Source: an uncultured Eubacteriales bacterium (GTDB lineage Bacteria > Bacillota > Clostridia > Lachnospirales > Lachnospiraceae). Taken from it: a stretch of DNA of 33,431 nucleotides. A program made the position numbers and the translations under genes. Under the pieces are notes generated by a model that was not told the origin of the DNA, searched no databases, and saw nothing but the letters and a program-made list of their open reading frames with translations. How positions within the stretch are numbered: position 1 is the first letter of the stretch; each line of letters opens with the position of its first letter. Where the stretch lies: positions 1 to 33,431 of the forward strand of contig UQYF01000032.1 of assembly GCA_900545175.1 (NCBI GenBank), read 5' to 3'. Below are positions 23,894-31,872 of the stretch, in pieces.

Positions 23894-24562
23894 TTATCTT
23901 CTTCGTGCCTTTCTTGCAAAATAGCTTCCGAGGCTCTGTATAAACTGTGTAATTATGATAAGCACAACCACAAGCGAATACATGAGTGTAAAATTAAATC
24001 TGTTATAACCATAATTAAGTACCAATGCACCGATACCACCGCCGCCGACATAACCAGCCATCGCACTTGCACCTATAAGTCCCACAATTCCTGTTGTGAG
24101 TGAGAGTATCACTGAGCCAAGTGACTCCGGCAGAATGAACTTTGTCACAAGCTGCAATGGTGTAGCTCCCATGGAAAGTGCCGCCTCTAGTATGCCATTT
24201 CCTGTATCGAGCAATGAATTTTCAAAGAGTCTTGTAAGAAGCGGAATTGCATTTACCGTGAGCGGGACAATAGCTGCTGTAGGACCTATTCTCGTTCCGA
24301 TTATGAACTTTGTCACAGGCATTATCGCAACTAAAAGTACAACAAAAGGTGTACTCCGCACTATGTTTATAATCACATTGATTATATTGTATACCACAGC
24401 GTTCTGATAAAGACCGCCTTTTCTCGTAAAGATAAGCACAATAGCAAGTATAAATGCAACAACTGTCGCTATTATGAGTGATATTCCTACCATGTACAAG
24501 GTCTCCGCACATGATGTGAGGAGCTTTTCATTCGATATTCCCAAAAATTGTTCCAGTGCCAT
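23894..24562 (-). CDS. metI: MetI-like ABC transporter permease
   Basis: This 222-residue inner-membrane protein has about five helices and the permease signature EAALSMGATPLQLVTKFILP (the EAA loop contacting the ATPase). Before it lies VRSTPFVVLLVAIMPVT, and after it GLIGASAMAGYVGGGGIGAL, all typical of MetI. It forms the channel of the MetNIQ importer. The start at 24562 is chosen because AAAGGAGGA lies at ideal spacing; the ATG at 24568 is too close to it. It sits 20 bp after metN and 30 bp before metQ. Confidence 0.94.
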   Translation of the reverse strand: MALEQFLGISNEKLLTSCAETLYMVGISLIIATVVAFILAIVLIFTRKGGLYQNAVVYNIINVIINIVRSTPFVVLLVAIMPVTKFIIGTRIGPTAAIVPLTVNAIPLLTRLFENSLLDTGNGILEAALSMGATPLQLVTKFILPESLGSVILSLTTGIVGLIGASAMAGYVGGGGIGALVLNYGYNRFNFTLMYSLVVVLIIITQFIQSLGSYFARKARRR

Positions 24563-24582
24563 ATCCATTCCTCCTTTTTCTT

Positions 24583-25605
24583 CTACAAGCCTACCTCTGT
24601 GTAACCTACGCCATGCTCTGTAAAATATTTCTGCGCTCCTTCAATAGCTTCAACACTTCCCACAATCTGTACAATAATGATTCCTAACACTCTCTCCTGT
24701 ATCTCACTTATGTTAGCAAAAAGTATATTTGTCTCAACATCATAATTTTTATTGACGCCCGACAGAACCGATTCTGTGCTGTCGCTGTCAAGGAACTTAA
24801 GCTTTAGAAGCTTATTGTTCTTCTTCTCGGATTTTATGCTGTCCACTAATAGCTCCGGCACACTGTCATTGATTACAGTCTTTACAAAATTCTTTGTAAT
24901 TTCCTGCTGTGGCTCGCCAAACACTTCAAGCACTTCGCCCCGCTCCACAATTTTTCCGTTTTCCATGACCGCTACATGATTACATATGCTCTGAATGACA
25001 TTCATCTCATGTGTTATGAGAACTATTGTTATCTTTAATTCCCTGTTAATCTTCTTTAGAAGCTTTAATATCGCCTTGGTTGTCTTAGGGTCGAGCGCGC
25101 TTGTTGATTCATCACTTAAAAGTATCGAAGGTTCTGTAGCAAGTGCTCTTGCAATTCCTACTCTCTGCTTCTGTCCTCCTGAGAGCTTCGAGGGATACAC
25201 GTCACGCTTATCCGTAAGCTCCACATACTCTAAAACCTCCTCAACCTTTCGTTTTATCTGCTCCTTCGGAACATGATTTAAAACCAACGGAAGTGCAATG
25301 TTGTCGTATACCGTCTTAGTCTCAAGAAGATTGAACTGCTGGAATATCATTCCAATCTTCTTTCTCTTCTTTCTAAGTTCAGATTTCCTTAGAGCGTTTA
25401 TATCTTCGTCATCCACCAGAACCTGCCCCGATGTCGGAACCTCCAGTGCATTTATTGTTCTTATCAGTGTGGATTTTCCTGCACCTGAAAAACCGATTAT
25501 TCCGTATATGTCTCCGTCCTCTATCTTAAGACTCACATCATCTAACGCCTTGACCTCGCTCTCCTTGGTCTTGAAAATCTTGCTTACATTCCTTAACTCA
25601 ATCAT
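24583..25605 (-). CDS. metN: MetN-like methionine ABC transporter ATPase
   Basis: This 340-residue ATPase has Walker A GFSGAGKST (38-46), a Q-loop in IFQQFNLL, the signature LSGGQKQRVGIARAL, Walker B ILLSDESTSALDP and an H-loop THEMNVI. A C-terminal NIL domain (about 260-340) allosterically senses the intracellular ligand in MetN. One small variation is DESTSALD with Ser after Glu, as in many MetN proteins. The start at 25605 follows GGAGTGGGATAT; a longer in-frame form is not needed. It is the first gene of the metN-metI-metQ-M20 operon and is preceded by promoter/operator copy B. Confidence 0.94.
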   Translation of the reverse strand: MIELRNVSKIFKTKESEVKALDDVSLKIEDGDIYGIIGFSGAGKSTLIRTINALEVPTSGQVLVDDEDINALRKSELRKKRKKIGMIFQQFNLLETKTVYDNIALPLVLNHVPKEQIKRKVEEVLEYVELTDKRDVYPSKLSGGQKQRVGIARALATEPSILLSDESTSALDPKTTKAILKLLKKINRELKITIVLITHEMNVIQSICNHVAVMENGKIVERGEVLEVFGEPQQEITKNFVKTVINDSVPELLVDSIKSEKKNNKLLKLKFLDSDSTESVLSGVNKNYDVETNILFANISEIQERVLGIIIVQIVGSVEAIEGAQKYFTEHGVGYTEVGL

Positions 25606-25688
25606 ATATCCCACTCCATCTGCTCTTTCCGGGAAGCTTATGCCGTACCTATGCACCTTCTCTTTGAATCTGTTTTATTGCTATCTGT

Positions 25689-25753
25689 TGTCTGAAAGTA
25701 TAGCAAACCTATAGGAAAAGTGTTAATACGGTGAATTTATAGTGTGATATAGG
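25689..25753 (-). promoter_or_regulatory. Sulfur-regulon promoter/operator, copy B
   Basis: TTAACA (25726-25721), an 18-bp spacer with CCTATAGG and TATACT (25702-25697) repeat the arrangement seen at 21335-21399. CCTATA-tcacaCTATA lies upstream of the -35. The leader to metN is about 90 nt and shows no SAM or T-box-like hallmark. Confidence 0.8.
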
Positions 25754-25806
25754 ATAAAGTTATACCAGGTTGTTTGTTATATTATAAATACCGTAAATCT
25801 TCCCAG

Positions 25807-26721
25807 CTATTGCCCTTGCCGGTTATCCATAATAGGAAAAACCATCTCTATAATAAATTCATCCTTCTCTATCCGTGCCCCGATTTCACCGCCCATTCTG
25901 TCAACCAATTCTTTTGCGATGGCAAGTCCCAGCCCGGTTGAGGTTCTGCTCCTCGCGCTGTCCGCCTTGTAGAATCTGTCAAAGACATGGCAGACATCGA
26001 TTTCTCCGGGATTTTTTACGAGATTACTTATCCTAAGCACCGCCTGTCCGCCCCTGCGCTCCAATGTAATGCTTATCCTTTTCTCCCCGTGGTCGAGACC
26101 ATTTTTTATAATATTTCGGATAACACGGCGAAGCCCCTGCACATTCCCTTTTATGCAGAGCAGCTCCTCCGTAATCTGAATATCCGGCTCAAGCTCGTTC
26201 CTCACCCAGTCATCGTAATATGAAAAAACCGTCTCCTTCAAAATTCTGTTAAGACAGCACTGCGTAAGCTTCAGACTGTACGAGTCGTTTTTCAGTTTCG
26301 TAAAGGTGAACAGCTCCTCGAGCATCTCATTCAGGCTGTGTATCCTCTCATGGATAATGCCCAGATATCTCCTCTGGTCGTCCACATTTTCGCAGTCCTC
26401 CATCAGCTGAAAATATCCGTCCAAGGAGGTCAACGGTGTTCTTATGTCATGCGAAAGGTTGGTGTAGGTGTCCGCAATCAGCGCCTCCTTCTCCAGATAA
26501 CGGCGCTTTTCTTTTCTTCTCATATCAAGCAGCTCATTTAAAAGGTCAACAAGTCTGCCTATCCCGCCAAAATCAAGCTCTCTGCTTATGAGCATATTGC
26601 TGTCCTGCTTCATCTGAAACGACAACTGGCGGCAGATGTCCTTCACCTGCCGCACATGCTTCCATAAAATAATAGCCTGCAAAATAATAATTCCCGCTAA
26701 TATTCCAATCACAATATACAT
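25807..26721 (-). CDS. Sensor histidine kinase of an ABC-linked two-component system
   Basis: This 304-residue protein has a single N-terminal membrane helix (about residues 1-21) and almost no extracellular part. A short linker is followed by HisKA with NLSHDIRTPLTSLDGYF (about 90-106) and a HATPase domain with NIIKNGLDHG and TGLGLAIAKEL. Without an input domain it probably responds through the ABC transporter encoded in the same operon, as in other small-sensor kinases of peptide-antibiotic modules. The start at 26721 is one base beyond the permease stop and has AAGGGATATTTAAA upstream. It is the last gene of the RR-ATPase-permease-kinase operon. Confidence 0.9.
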   Translation of the reverse strand: MYIVIGILAGIIILQAIILWKHVRQVKDICRQLSFQMKQDSNMLISRELDFGGIGRLVDLLNELLDMRRKEKRRYLEKEALIADTYTNLSHDIRTPLTSLDGYFQLMEDCENVDDQRRYLGIIHERIHSLNEMLEELFTFTKLKNDSYSLKLTQCCLNRILKETVFSYYDDWVRNELEPDIQITEELLCIKGNVQGLRRVIRNIIKNGLDHGEKRISITLERRGGQAVLRISNLVKNPGEIDVCHVFDRFYKADSARSRTSTGLGLAIAKELVDRMGGEIGARIEKDEFIIEMVFPIMDNRQGQ

Positions 26722-26722
26722 T

Positions 26723-27568
26723 TTAAATATCCCTTTTTCTGAAAATGACGCTGCCAAGCGTTGTCACCACAATGCCGAATATAACTGCAACTGCCAGCGA
26801 TACCAGACATTCCCTGCCGCCCGGCTCCATGCCAAGCATCGCTATCCGCCCGGTAACCGTATACTTGCTTATCACAAAATTGTGAATACCGACCTTATCG
26901 ATTAGCCGGTCTATCAGGTAGTACACAAGGCTCATCAGGTTCATGGTAATACAGATGGAGATTACCATACTTATAACATTGTTTTTGAGGATAACCGCAA
27001 TCGCCATGCAGATGAGCACAAGCGCATAGTGGAGTGCTGATTCCGTGAAAAAGTATGCCAGAAATGCATTTAAATTTCCCCATTCAACTTCCCTGAAATA
27101 GATGAAATTTGACACTGCCTGTAATAAAAATACTCCCGCCATCGTAATAAGTGTAAACACTGCCAATGCAGCTGCCCTCGAGACAATAAGTGCTCCCCTG
27201 TTTTTTACCTGCCCTCCGATATTTTTTATGTAGCCGCTGTTTATATCCGCCGTAGAAAATATGACCGCAAAAATCACTAAAAACAGTGCGTAAAATCTCG
27301 ACATCGAATTGGCATAAAACACGTCAAATACCGTAATGCTCTCACCGCGCTGCGTCGGCAGCTCCACATTAATTCCTACGTTGACATCTTCCGTTCCCGC
27401 TTCGATAAGCTGCTCCTCCTGTGCCGGATTTTCCGCATTTATCGCATCAAAATCCATTTTAACCAGGGCAGTTGTAGCCACTATCACTACAGCCATGACA
27501 ATCCAGATTACATACATGCTCCTGGTGCAGAACATTCTGTACAAATCCATTTTCAACATGTTAAGCAT
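26723..27568 (-). CDS. ABC-2 type transporter permease
   Basis: This 281-residue membrane protein has about six helices: one at 14-32, a long extracytoplasmic loop (about 35-80), and helices near 90, 130, 165, 200 and 250. It fits BcrB/lantibiotic-immunity-type permeases by length and by the phrase FAVIFSTADINSGYIKNI. Together with the adjacent ATPase it would export or extrude amphipathic compounds, or act as a flux sensor. The start at 27568 overlaps the ATPase stop by 8 nt and has AGGAGGT at good spacing; a GTG at 27577 is inside that ribosome site. Confidence 0.85.
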   Translation of the reverse strand: MLNMLKMDLYRMFCTRSMYVIWIVMAVVIVATTALVKMDFDAINAENPAQEEQLIEAGTEDVNVGINVELPTQRGESITVFDVFYANSMSRFYALFLVIFAVIFSTADINSGYIKNIGGQVKNRGALIVSRAAALAVFTLITMAGVFLLQAVSNFIYFREVEWGNLNAFLAYFFTESALHYALVLICMAIAVILKNNVISMVISICITMNLMSLVYYLIDRLIDKVGIHNFVISKYTVTGRIAMLGMEPGGRECLVSLAVAVIFGIVVTTLGSVIFRKRDI

Positions 27569-28478
27569 GAGCTGCACCTCCTGTCAGATTAAGAAAATAA
27601 GTCTCGAGCTCCTCGCTTGTGATGGATATTCCCTTCACCGGAATTCCCGCTTTCGCAAGCTCCATATTGACGAGCGCACTCTCGTTTAATCTCTCAAAAA
27701 TGTGAATACGCTCCTTATCCACCACCTGATAATTGGCAAAGCCCATGGCATCGAGAACAGGAATTGCCTCCCTCGGATTGTCCAGGGTAAGCTCCATCCT
27801 CTCACCGCATCTTTTCATAAGCTCATCTCTCGTCAGCTCCTGCAAAAGGCTTCCGTTATGAATAATTCCGTAATCCGTCGCAATCTTTGAAAGCTCCTCC
27901 AAAATATGGCTTGAAATACATATTGTCATGCTGCGCTCATTTTTTAACCTCAAAATCGTATCCCTAATCTCGGCAATGCCCTGCGGGTCAAGACCGTTTA
28001 TCGGCTCATCAAGAACCAATAAATCAGGTTCACCTACAAGCGCAAGTCCAATTCCAAGGCGCTGTTTCATTCCCAGTGAAAAATGCTTCGTCTTTTTCAT
28101 TCCCACGTTATCAAGTCCGACAACCCTCAGAATTTCCTCGATGTAGCCTTTTTTCTTTATTCCGAAAAGCTTACATTTGATATTCAGGTTTTCATATGCC
28201 GTCATGCTGCCATACAGCCCAGGTGCCTCGATAAGACACCCCACGCGCGACCTTATCTGCCGCAGATCCTTTCCCTTATATCCGAAAAGCTCAATCTCAC
28301 CGTCCGTCGCCTCCGCAAGTCCGCTTATCATCTTGAGACATGTCGTCTTTCCGGCACCGTTTCTTCCGATGAAGCCGTAGATGGCTCCCTTTTTGATATG
28401 CAGGCTGACACCGTTTACTGCCTTATAGTGACCATACTGCTTGGTCAGATTTCTCGTTTCCAGTAACATTTCACTCAA
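27561..28478 (-). CDS. ABC transporter ATPase, BcrA-type
   Basis: This about 305-residue ATPase has Walker A GRNGAGKTT, a Q-loop LIEAPGLYG, a signature FSLGMKQRLGIGLAL (SLGMKQR is typical of BcrA and lantibiotic-immunity ATPases rather than LSGGQ), Walker B LLVLDEPINGLDP and an H-loop SSHILEELSK. A 100-residue C-terminal regulatory extension follows. The likely role is export of or resistance to antimicrobial peptides together with the downstream permease. The TTG at 28478 has GGAG 9 nt upstream, while the ATG at 28487 abuts that ribosome site, so TTG is preferred. That choice is uncertain by three residues. Confidence 0.88.
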   Translation of the reverse strand: MSEMLLETRNLTKQYGHYKAVNGVSLHIKKGAIYGFIGRNGAGKTTCLKMISGLAEATDGEIELFGYKGKDLRQIRSRVGCLIEAPGLYGSMTAYENLNIKCKLFGIKKKGYIEEILRVVGLDNVGMKKTKHFSLGMKQRLGIGLALVGEPDLLVLDEPINGLDPQGIAEIRDTILRLKNERSMTICISSHILEELSKIATDYGIIHNGSLLQELTRDELMKRCGERMELTLDNPREAIPVLDAMGFANYQVVDKERIHIFERLNESALVNMELAKAGIPVKGISITSEELETYFLNLTGGAAHA

Positions 28479-28564
28479 GTTTTTCATCTCCTTTTTTTAT
28501 TTACCTTTATCATAGCCGGACAATCCTAATTAAACGCAAATAAATAGTAAAAAAAAAGTAAAGC

Positions 28565-29248
28565 TTATTCATGTAAACGGTATCCTATTCCCCACACCGT
28601 CTCAATGTATTCCTCAGCCGTGACTTCCTTTAGCTTCTTGCGGATATTGCTGATATGCACATCGAGCGTCTTGGTCTCGCCCATATAAGGCTCATTCCAC
28701 GCATACTCAAAAATATCCTCCTTGCAAAATACACGCTTTGGATTTCTAAGCAGCAGCTCCAAAATCGCAAATTCCTGTCTGGTTATCTTAGAAAGCATTT
28801 TTCCGCATACGCTGACCTGAAAGGTGGATTTGTTGAGCACCATATCCTTGAACGTGATAATATCGTCGGCAACGTCGCTCTCCTGTGCACGGCGGAGCTG
28901 TACCTTAATTCTCGCTATGACCTCCCTGACCTCAAATGGTTTCGTTATATAGTCATCGGCTCCGTCAATCAACACCTGCACCTTGTCATCGAGGCTGTCC
29001 TTCGCGGTCAGCACAATTACCGGGAGCTTTCCATTGCTGCGTATCTCCCCCAAAACCGTCTCCCCTGGGATACCCGGCAGCATCAGGTCAAGCAGCACCA
29101 GCGCATAGCCATGTTCCTTCATATTTAAAAGAAGTCTCGCCTCCGTGCCCGAAAAAGCCTGCTCACAGGAATATCCCTCCTTCGTCAATGCCTCACAGAG
29201 CAGATTATTAATATTGGTATCATCTTCCACTATCAGTATTTTCTGCAT
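28565..29248 (-). CDS. OmpR-family response regulator of the ABC-linked system
   Basis: This 227-residue protein has a receiver with ILIVEDDTN, phosphoacceptor Asp54 in LVLLDLMLPG, TAKDS and the Lys in YITKPFEVRE. The winged helix (about 130-225) ends in KTLDVHISNIRKKLK and VWGIGYRL. The start follows AGGAGTTGTAAATC. It heads an operon RR-ATPase-permease-kinase, an order common in antimicrobial-peptide response modules of Firmicutes. Its own promoter could not be assigned. The 76-bp gap after it is AT-rich and holds no clear terminator. Confidence 0.93.
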   Translation of the reverse strand: MQKILIVEDDTNINNLLCEALTKEGYSCEQAFSGTEARLLLNMKEHGYALVLLDLMLPGIPGETVLGEIRSNGKLPVIVLTAKDSLDDKVQVLIDGADDYITKPFEVREVIARIKVQLRRAQESDVADDIITFKDMVLNKSTFQVSVCGKMLSKITRQEFAILELLLRNPKRVFCKEDIFEYAWNEPYMGETKTLDVHISNIRKKLKEVTAEEYIETVWGIGYRLHE

Positions 29249-29339
29249 GATTTACAACTCCTAATTCTTATAACGTCATATAGCAGCCCAAAAAGCACTT
29301 AAAACTGCCGTATTATCGTACATCGCTGCCACAATCTAT

Positions 29340-30320
29340 TTATTTAGAAGCATCAAACCTCACCGTGATATCCGCGTTTGATGTGTTCAGCTTAAGCTTT
29401 GACTGCCCCTTACCCCCGGTATATTTCTTTCCATGTACCTCGCTGCCAAGCTTAATGCTGCCGTTGCTGGTTTTAAGCTCATAGTAATAATCGCTGTCCT
29501 CGCCATAGAGCGATGCCTTTATGCTGCCGTTCGAGGTATGCGCCTCAAGTGCACCATTAAAATACACTTCCCTTAAAGCTATCTCGGCATTGGTGGTCTT
29601 AAGAAGAGCCTCAACACCGCTCACCCCCTCAAGTTCGACCTCTCCGTTGCTTGTTTTGACATTTAACCGGTCTGCCTGCACGCTTGAGAGCTGTGCCGTT
29701 CCGTTGCTTGTAGTTACTGTAAGTTCTTCAGCCGTAACTCCTTCCACTACGACATTGCTGTTCGTAGTCACTGCACTGAGCGTCTCCCCGCTCACATTTG
29801 AAAATGTTATCCTGGCATTCGTCGTGCCTGCGCTCACCTTTCCCGTGGCAGAGATATCCTCGATGACAATATTTTCATTGGCGGTCGACACGTCTATGAA
29901 CCCGCACCCGCCGTCAGGGATATATAATTTTATGTACTGCTCATCATCATTGAACAGATTGTAGATAAAGCTCAGCCTCGCGCCATTCATGGAATTTTTT
30001 ATGATGAGCTCATCACCTTCTACCCCGAACTGTATATTGTCATCGTCATAGTTGTACAGCTTTAAATCCACACCGTATTTGCCGTTGTCCGAGCTGTATA
30101 TGTAGATTTTACAGTTGGCTGCATCTACCGTGACACTCTTAAACGCATCATAGTCCATATCGTTAAATGTTAATTCCTTAAACTGCGCGTCCGAGATTAT
30201 GCCCTTTCCCGTAAAATCAAAGACTATTCCTCTCCCTCCCATCACCTTTCCTATGGAGAACAGCGCTCCGCCCAGAAATATGCATACAACCGCGGTCAGC
30301 AATAACATCTTTTTTTTCAT
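29340..30320 (-). CDS. Membrane-anchored DUF4097-type beta-helix protein
   Basis: This 326-residue protein has an N-terminal membrane helix (about 5-25) and no lipobox, followed by a beta-rich body facing outward. From about residue 150 onward a short phrase recurs: TTNARI, TTNSNV, TSNGTA, TSNGEV, TTNAEI, TSNGSI, TSNGSI, TSNADI. The spacing is about 19-22 residues, as in the DUF4097 right-handed beta-helix family. Function is not established, and some annotations say putative adhesin. It is the third gene of a PadR-DUF1700-DUF4097 operon, a set repeatedly found with envelope-stress systems in Firmicutes. The start follows AAAGGAGTGAGGATACA. Confidence 0.85.
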   Translation of the reverse strand: MKKKMLLLTAVVCIFLGGALFSIGKVMGGRGIVFDFTGKGIISDAQFKELTFNDMDYDAFKSVTVDAANCKIYIYSSDNGKYGVDLKLYNYDDDNIQFGVEGDELIIKNSMNGARLSFIYNLFNDDEQYIKLYIPDGGCGFIDVSTANENIVIEDISATGKVSAGTTNARITFSNVSGETLSAVTTNSNVVVEGVTAEELTVTTSNGTAQLSSVQADRLNVKTSNGEVELEGVSGVEALLKTTNAEIALREVYFNGALEAHTSNGSIKASLYGEDSDYYYELKTSNGSIKLGSEVHGKKYTGGKGQSKLKLNTSNADITVRFDASK

Positions 30321-30371
30321 TGTATCCTCACTCCTTTTTCAGATATCCCATAAAATATATAAGCCAGGCTT

Positions 30372-31019
30372 TTAATTTTTATTAAAAAACATCTTAAAAG
30401 CACTCATAATTCCCTTTACAATGTGCACTCCGAGGAAAAATGCGAGTATTCCGGCTCCGAGCATAAACAGACCGCCGCCGAGCACAAGCAGCCCATCCGC
30501 AAGTGACTTGCCAAAAGCAAAAAATCCCGCTGCCACGCTTGCAATCCCGGCTATCACACACGCCGCGAACACAACAAATACCGCAAATACAACAGCCACA
30601 ACGACCAGCAGCAGACTGAAAAGTATTGCCAGCCCCGCAAATGCCAAAGGAACCCATATCGGAGCCGTGCATGCGAGCGCGATTATTTTTCCGGGTGATT
30701 TTTTCTTTTTGGTGTTTCCTTCTTCCCATGAATAATCATAGGCTCCTGTGCTGCCATCATTATAACCGCCATATGCCTTTGCCGTATCCTGTGTACTTGT
30801 ATAATTCCCTGCACTGTAGTTTTCACTATTCTGTGCTCCGTTCCCGCTGCACAGTCTCGCCGCAAGCTTCTCAGGCGCACCAAGCTCCTCCATAGCCGCC
30901 CATTCATCGCCCGAATCACTGAAATATTCCAGATAATATCTTATAACATCATCCTTCTCATCATCTGTCATAGTCGTCAGATTATCCCTCAAAATCTGAA
31001 GATACTCATCTCTTGTCAT
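30372..31019 (-). CDS. DUF1700-type membrane protein
   Basis: This 215-residue protein has an N-terminal helical domain (1-60) typical of DUF1700 (MTRDEYLQILRDNL, DDVIRYYLEYFSDSG, LGAPEKLAARLC). A Gly/Tyr/Ser-rich, likely disordered linker (60-105) follows. The C-terminal half has three to four very hydrophobic helices made of Ala, Val and Phe. The family is encoded beside PadR regulators and DUF4097 proteins and is thought to act as a membrane partner in envelope stress; the mechanism is unknown. It starts inside the PadR gene (14-nt overlap) after GGGAGGGAATAAGG, showing coupling. Confidence 0.87.
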   Translation of the reverse strand: MTRDEYLQILRDNLTTMTDDEKDDVIRYYLEYFSDSGDEWAAMEELGAPEKLAARLCSGNGAQNSENYSAGNYTSTQDTAKAYGGYNDGSTGAYDYSWEEGNTKKKKSPGKIIALACTAPIWVPLAFAGLAILFSLLLVVVAVVFAVFVVFAACVIAGIASVAAGFFAFGKSLADGLLVLGGGLFMLGAGILAFFLGVHIVKGIMSAFKMFFNKN

Positions 31020-31329
31020 CCTTATTCCCTCCCATAATGCTGTCTATAATATTCTTATACTCCTCCCATTCGAGCCTGTATGCCGCAAGTCTCTCACGCC
31101 CTGCCCCAGTTATCGAATAGTATCTTCTGTTCCTTCCATTGTACGGCATATCATACACCGTAACCGACTCGTCCTTTTGCAATCGCCTGAGCACCGGGTA
31201 CAGTGTGGACTCCGATATCTTCATAAGCTCCTTTATCCTCTGCGTCAGCTCGTAGCCGTACACGTCGGACCGTTCTAGCACCGACAACACACAGGCATCC
31301 AAAAGCGCTGCACTTACCTGAAAAGCCAT
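31006..31329 (-). CDS. PadR-family transcriptional regulator
   Basis: This 107-residue winged-helix protein has YGYELTQRIKELMKISESTL, YPVLRRLQKDESVTVYD and the wing NGRNRRYYSITGAGRERL. A C-terminal helix is used for dimerisation in the family. It probably represses its own operon: a TATACG-a-CGTATA palindrome overlaps the -10 of the consensus promoter at 31432-31460. The start follows AAAGGAGGGCAGTC. Inducers of PadR proteins include phenolics and cell-wall or membrane-active compounds; the one here is unknown. Confidence 0.92.
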   Translation of the reverse strand: MAFQVSAALLDACVLSVLERSDVYGYELTQRIKELMKISESTLYPVLRRLQKDESVTVYDMPYNGRNRRYYSITGAGRERLAAYRLEWEEYKNIIDSIMGGNKDDKR

Positions 31330-31431
31330 GACTGCCCTCCTTTCAAAACCGGTTAAAGTCTTATCGTGCGGACACGAACAACTTTTTGACCATCTGCCTC
31401 CGGAATTATATAATATTATTTCTTTTTCAAT

Positions 31432-31460
31432 ACTATACGTCGTATAATATTATATGTCAA
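31432..31460 (-). promoter_or_regulatory. PadR operon promoter with PadR-like operator
   Basis: TTGACA (31460-31455) and TATAGT (31437-31432) are 17 bp apart. TATACG and CGTATA arms (31434-31446) around one base overlap the -10. This fits PadR operators, in which an inverted repeat covers the promoter. Confidence 0.8.
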
Positions 31461-31728
31461 TACAAAAAATCTGCTTTGGGGAATTTCTGTGAAATTTTTC
31501 ATAAAATGAGCCAAGAGACAAATGGACATAAAATGGATGCTTGCATAAATTTTTATGTCTATGGAACCCGCTAAACCATGAAAAAGCTGCTATTTTTCGT
31601 GGAAAAATGTACGGATTTTGAATGATTTCATTGATTTTGAGAGTGCCGAAGGCATACCAGAGGCACGAAGAAAACAATGCAGGCTCATTTGCCGCTTAAC
31701 TCATAAAATGATTACGGGGCAAAAAATG
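31461..31728. other. Gene-free, structure-rich intergenic DNA
   Basis: GACATAAAA (31525-31533) and TTTTATGTC (31551-31559) enclose a further ATGC-tt-GCAT dyad. CCATGAAAAA and TTTTTCGTGG (31576-31602) form a second hairpin with one G-T pair. CATAAAATG occurs three times (about 31500, 31527 and 31691). Short open frames exist, but none has both a start and a ribosome site. This could be a dispersed intergenic repeat or a small RNA. Confidence 0.4.
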
Positions 31729-31769
31729 CAAAAAAGCCCGAATGACGAAATTTTATCCGCCATTCGAGC
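31729..31769 (-). terminator. Terminator after the right-edge beta-rich gene
   Basis: On the minus strand GCTCGAATG pairs with CATTCGGGC (one G-U) around a 16-nt loop and is followed by TTTTTT. It lies about 105 bp beyond the stop at 31873. Confidence 0.8.
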
Positions 31770-31782
31770 TTTGTAAGGTGAA

Positions 31783-31860
31783 AATAAGCAAAGCAGACAT
31801 TCGCAATCCGCTTTCGCTGCTTGCTCATGAACGCAGTCGCTTTGCTTATTCTGCGTTCAT
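31783..31860 (-). ncRNA. Candidate H-type pseudoknot in the 3' region of the right-edge gene
   Basis: In the transcribed (minus) direction ATGAACGCAG pairs with CTGCGTTCAT (31860-31851 and 31836-31827), both 10 bp and perfect. The 14-nt loop contains AATAAGCAAAG (31850-31840), which is the exact complement of CTTTGCTTATT at 31793-31783, 33 nt further on. The linker has GCAGC-GAAA-GCGG, a GNRA-loop hairpin flanked by GCAA/TTGC. A terminator follows. The fold is inferred, not shown. Confidence 0.5.
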
Positions 31861-31872
31861 AATAATTGAGAT

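Noticed and set aside
31450..31677. Minus-strand 75-codon open frame in the right intergenic region
   Set aside because: It has no ribosome site and no family pattern, and it lies across hairpins; probably non-coding.
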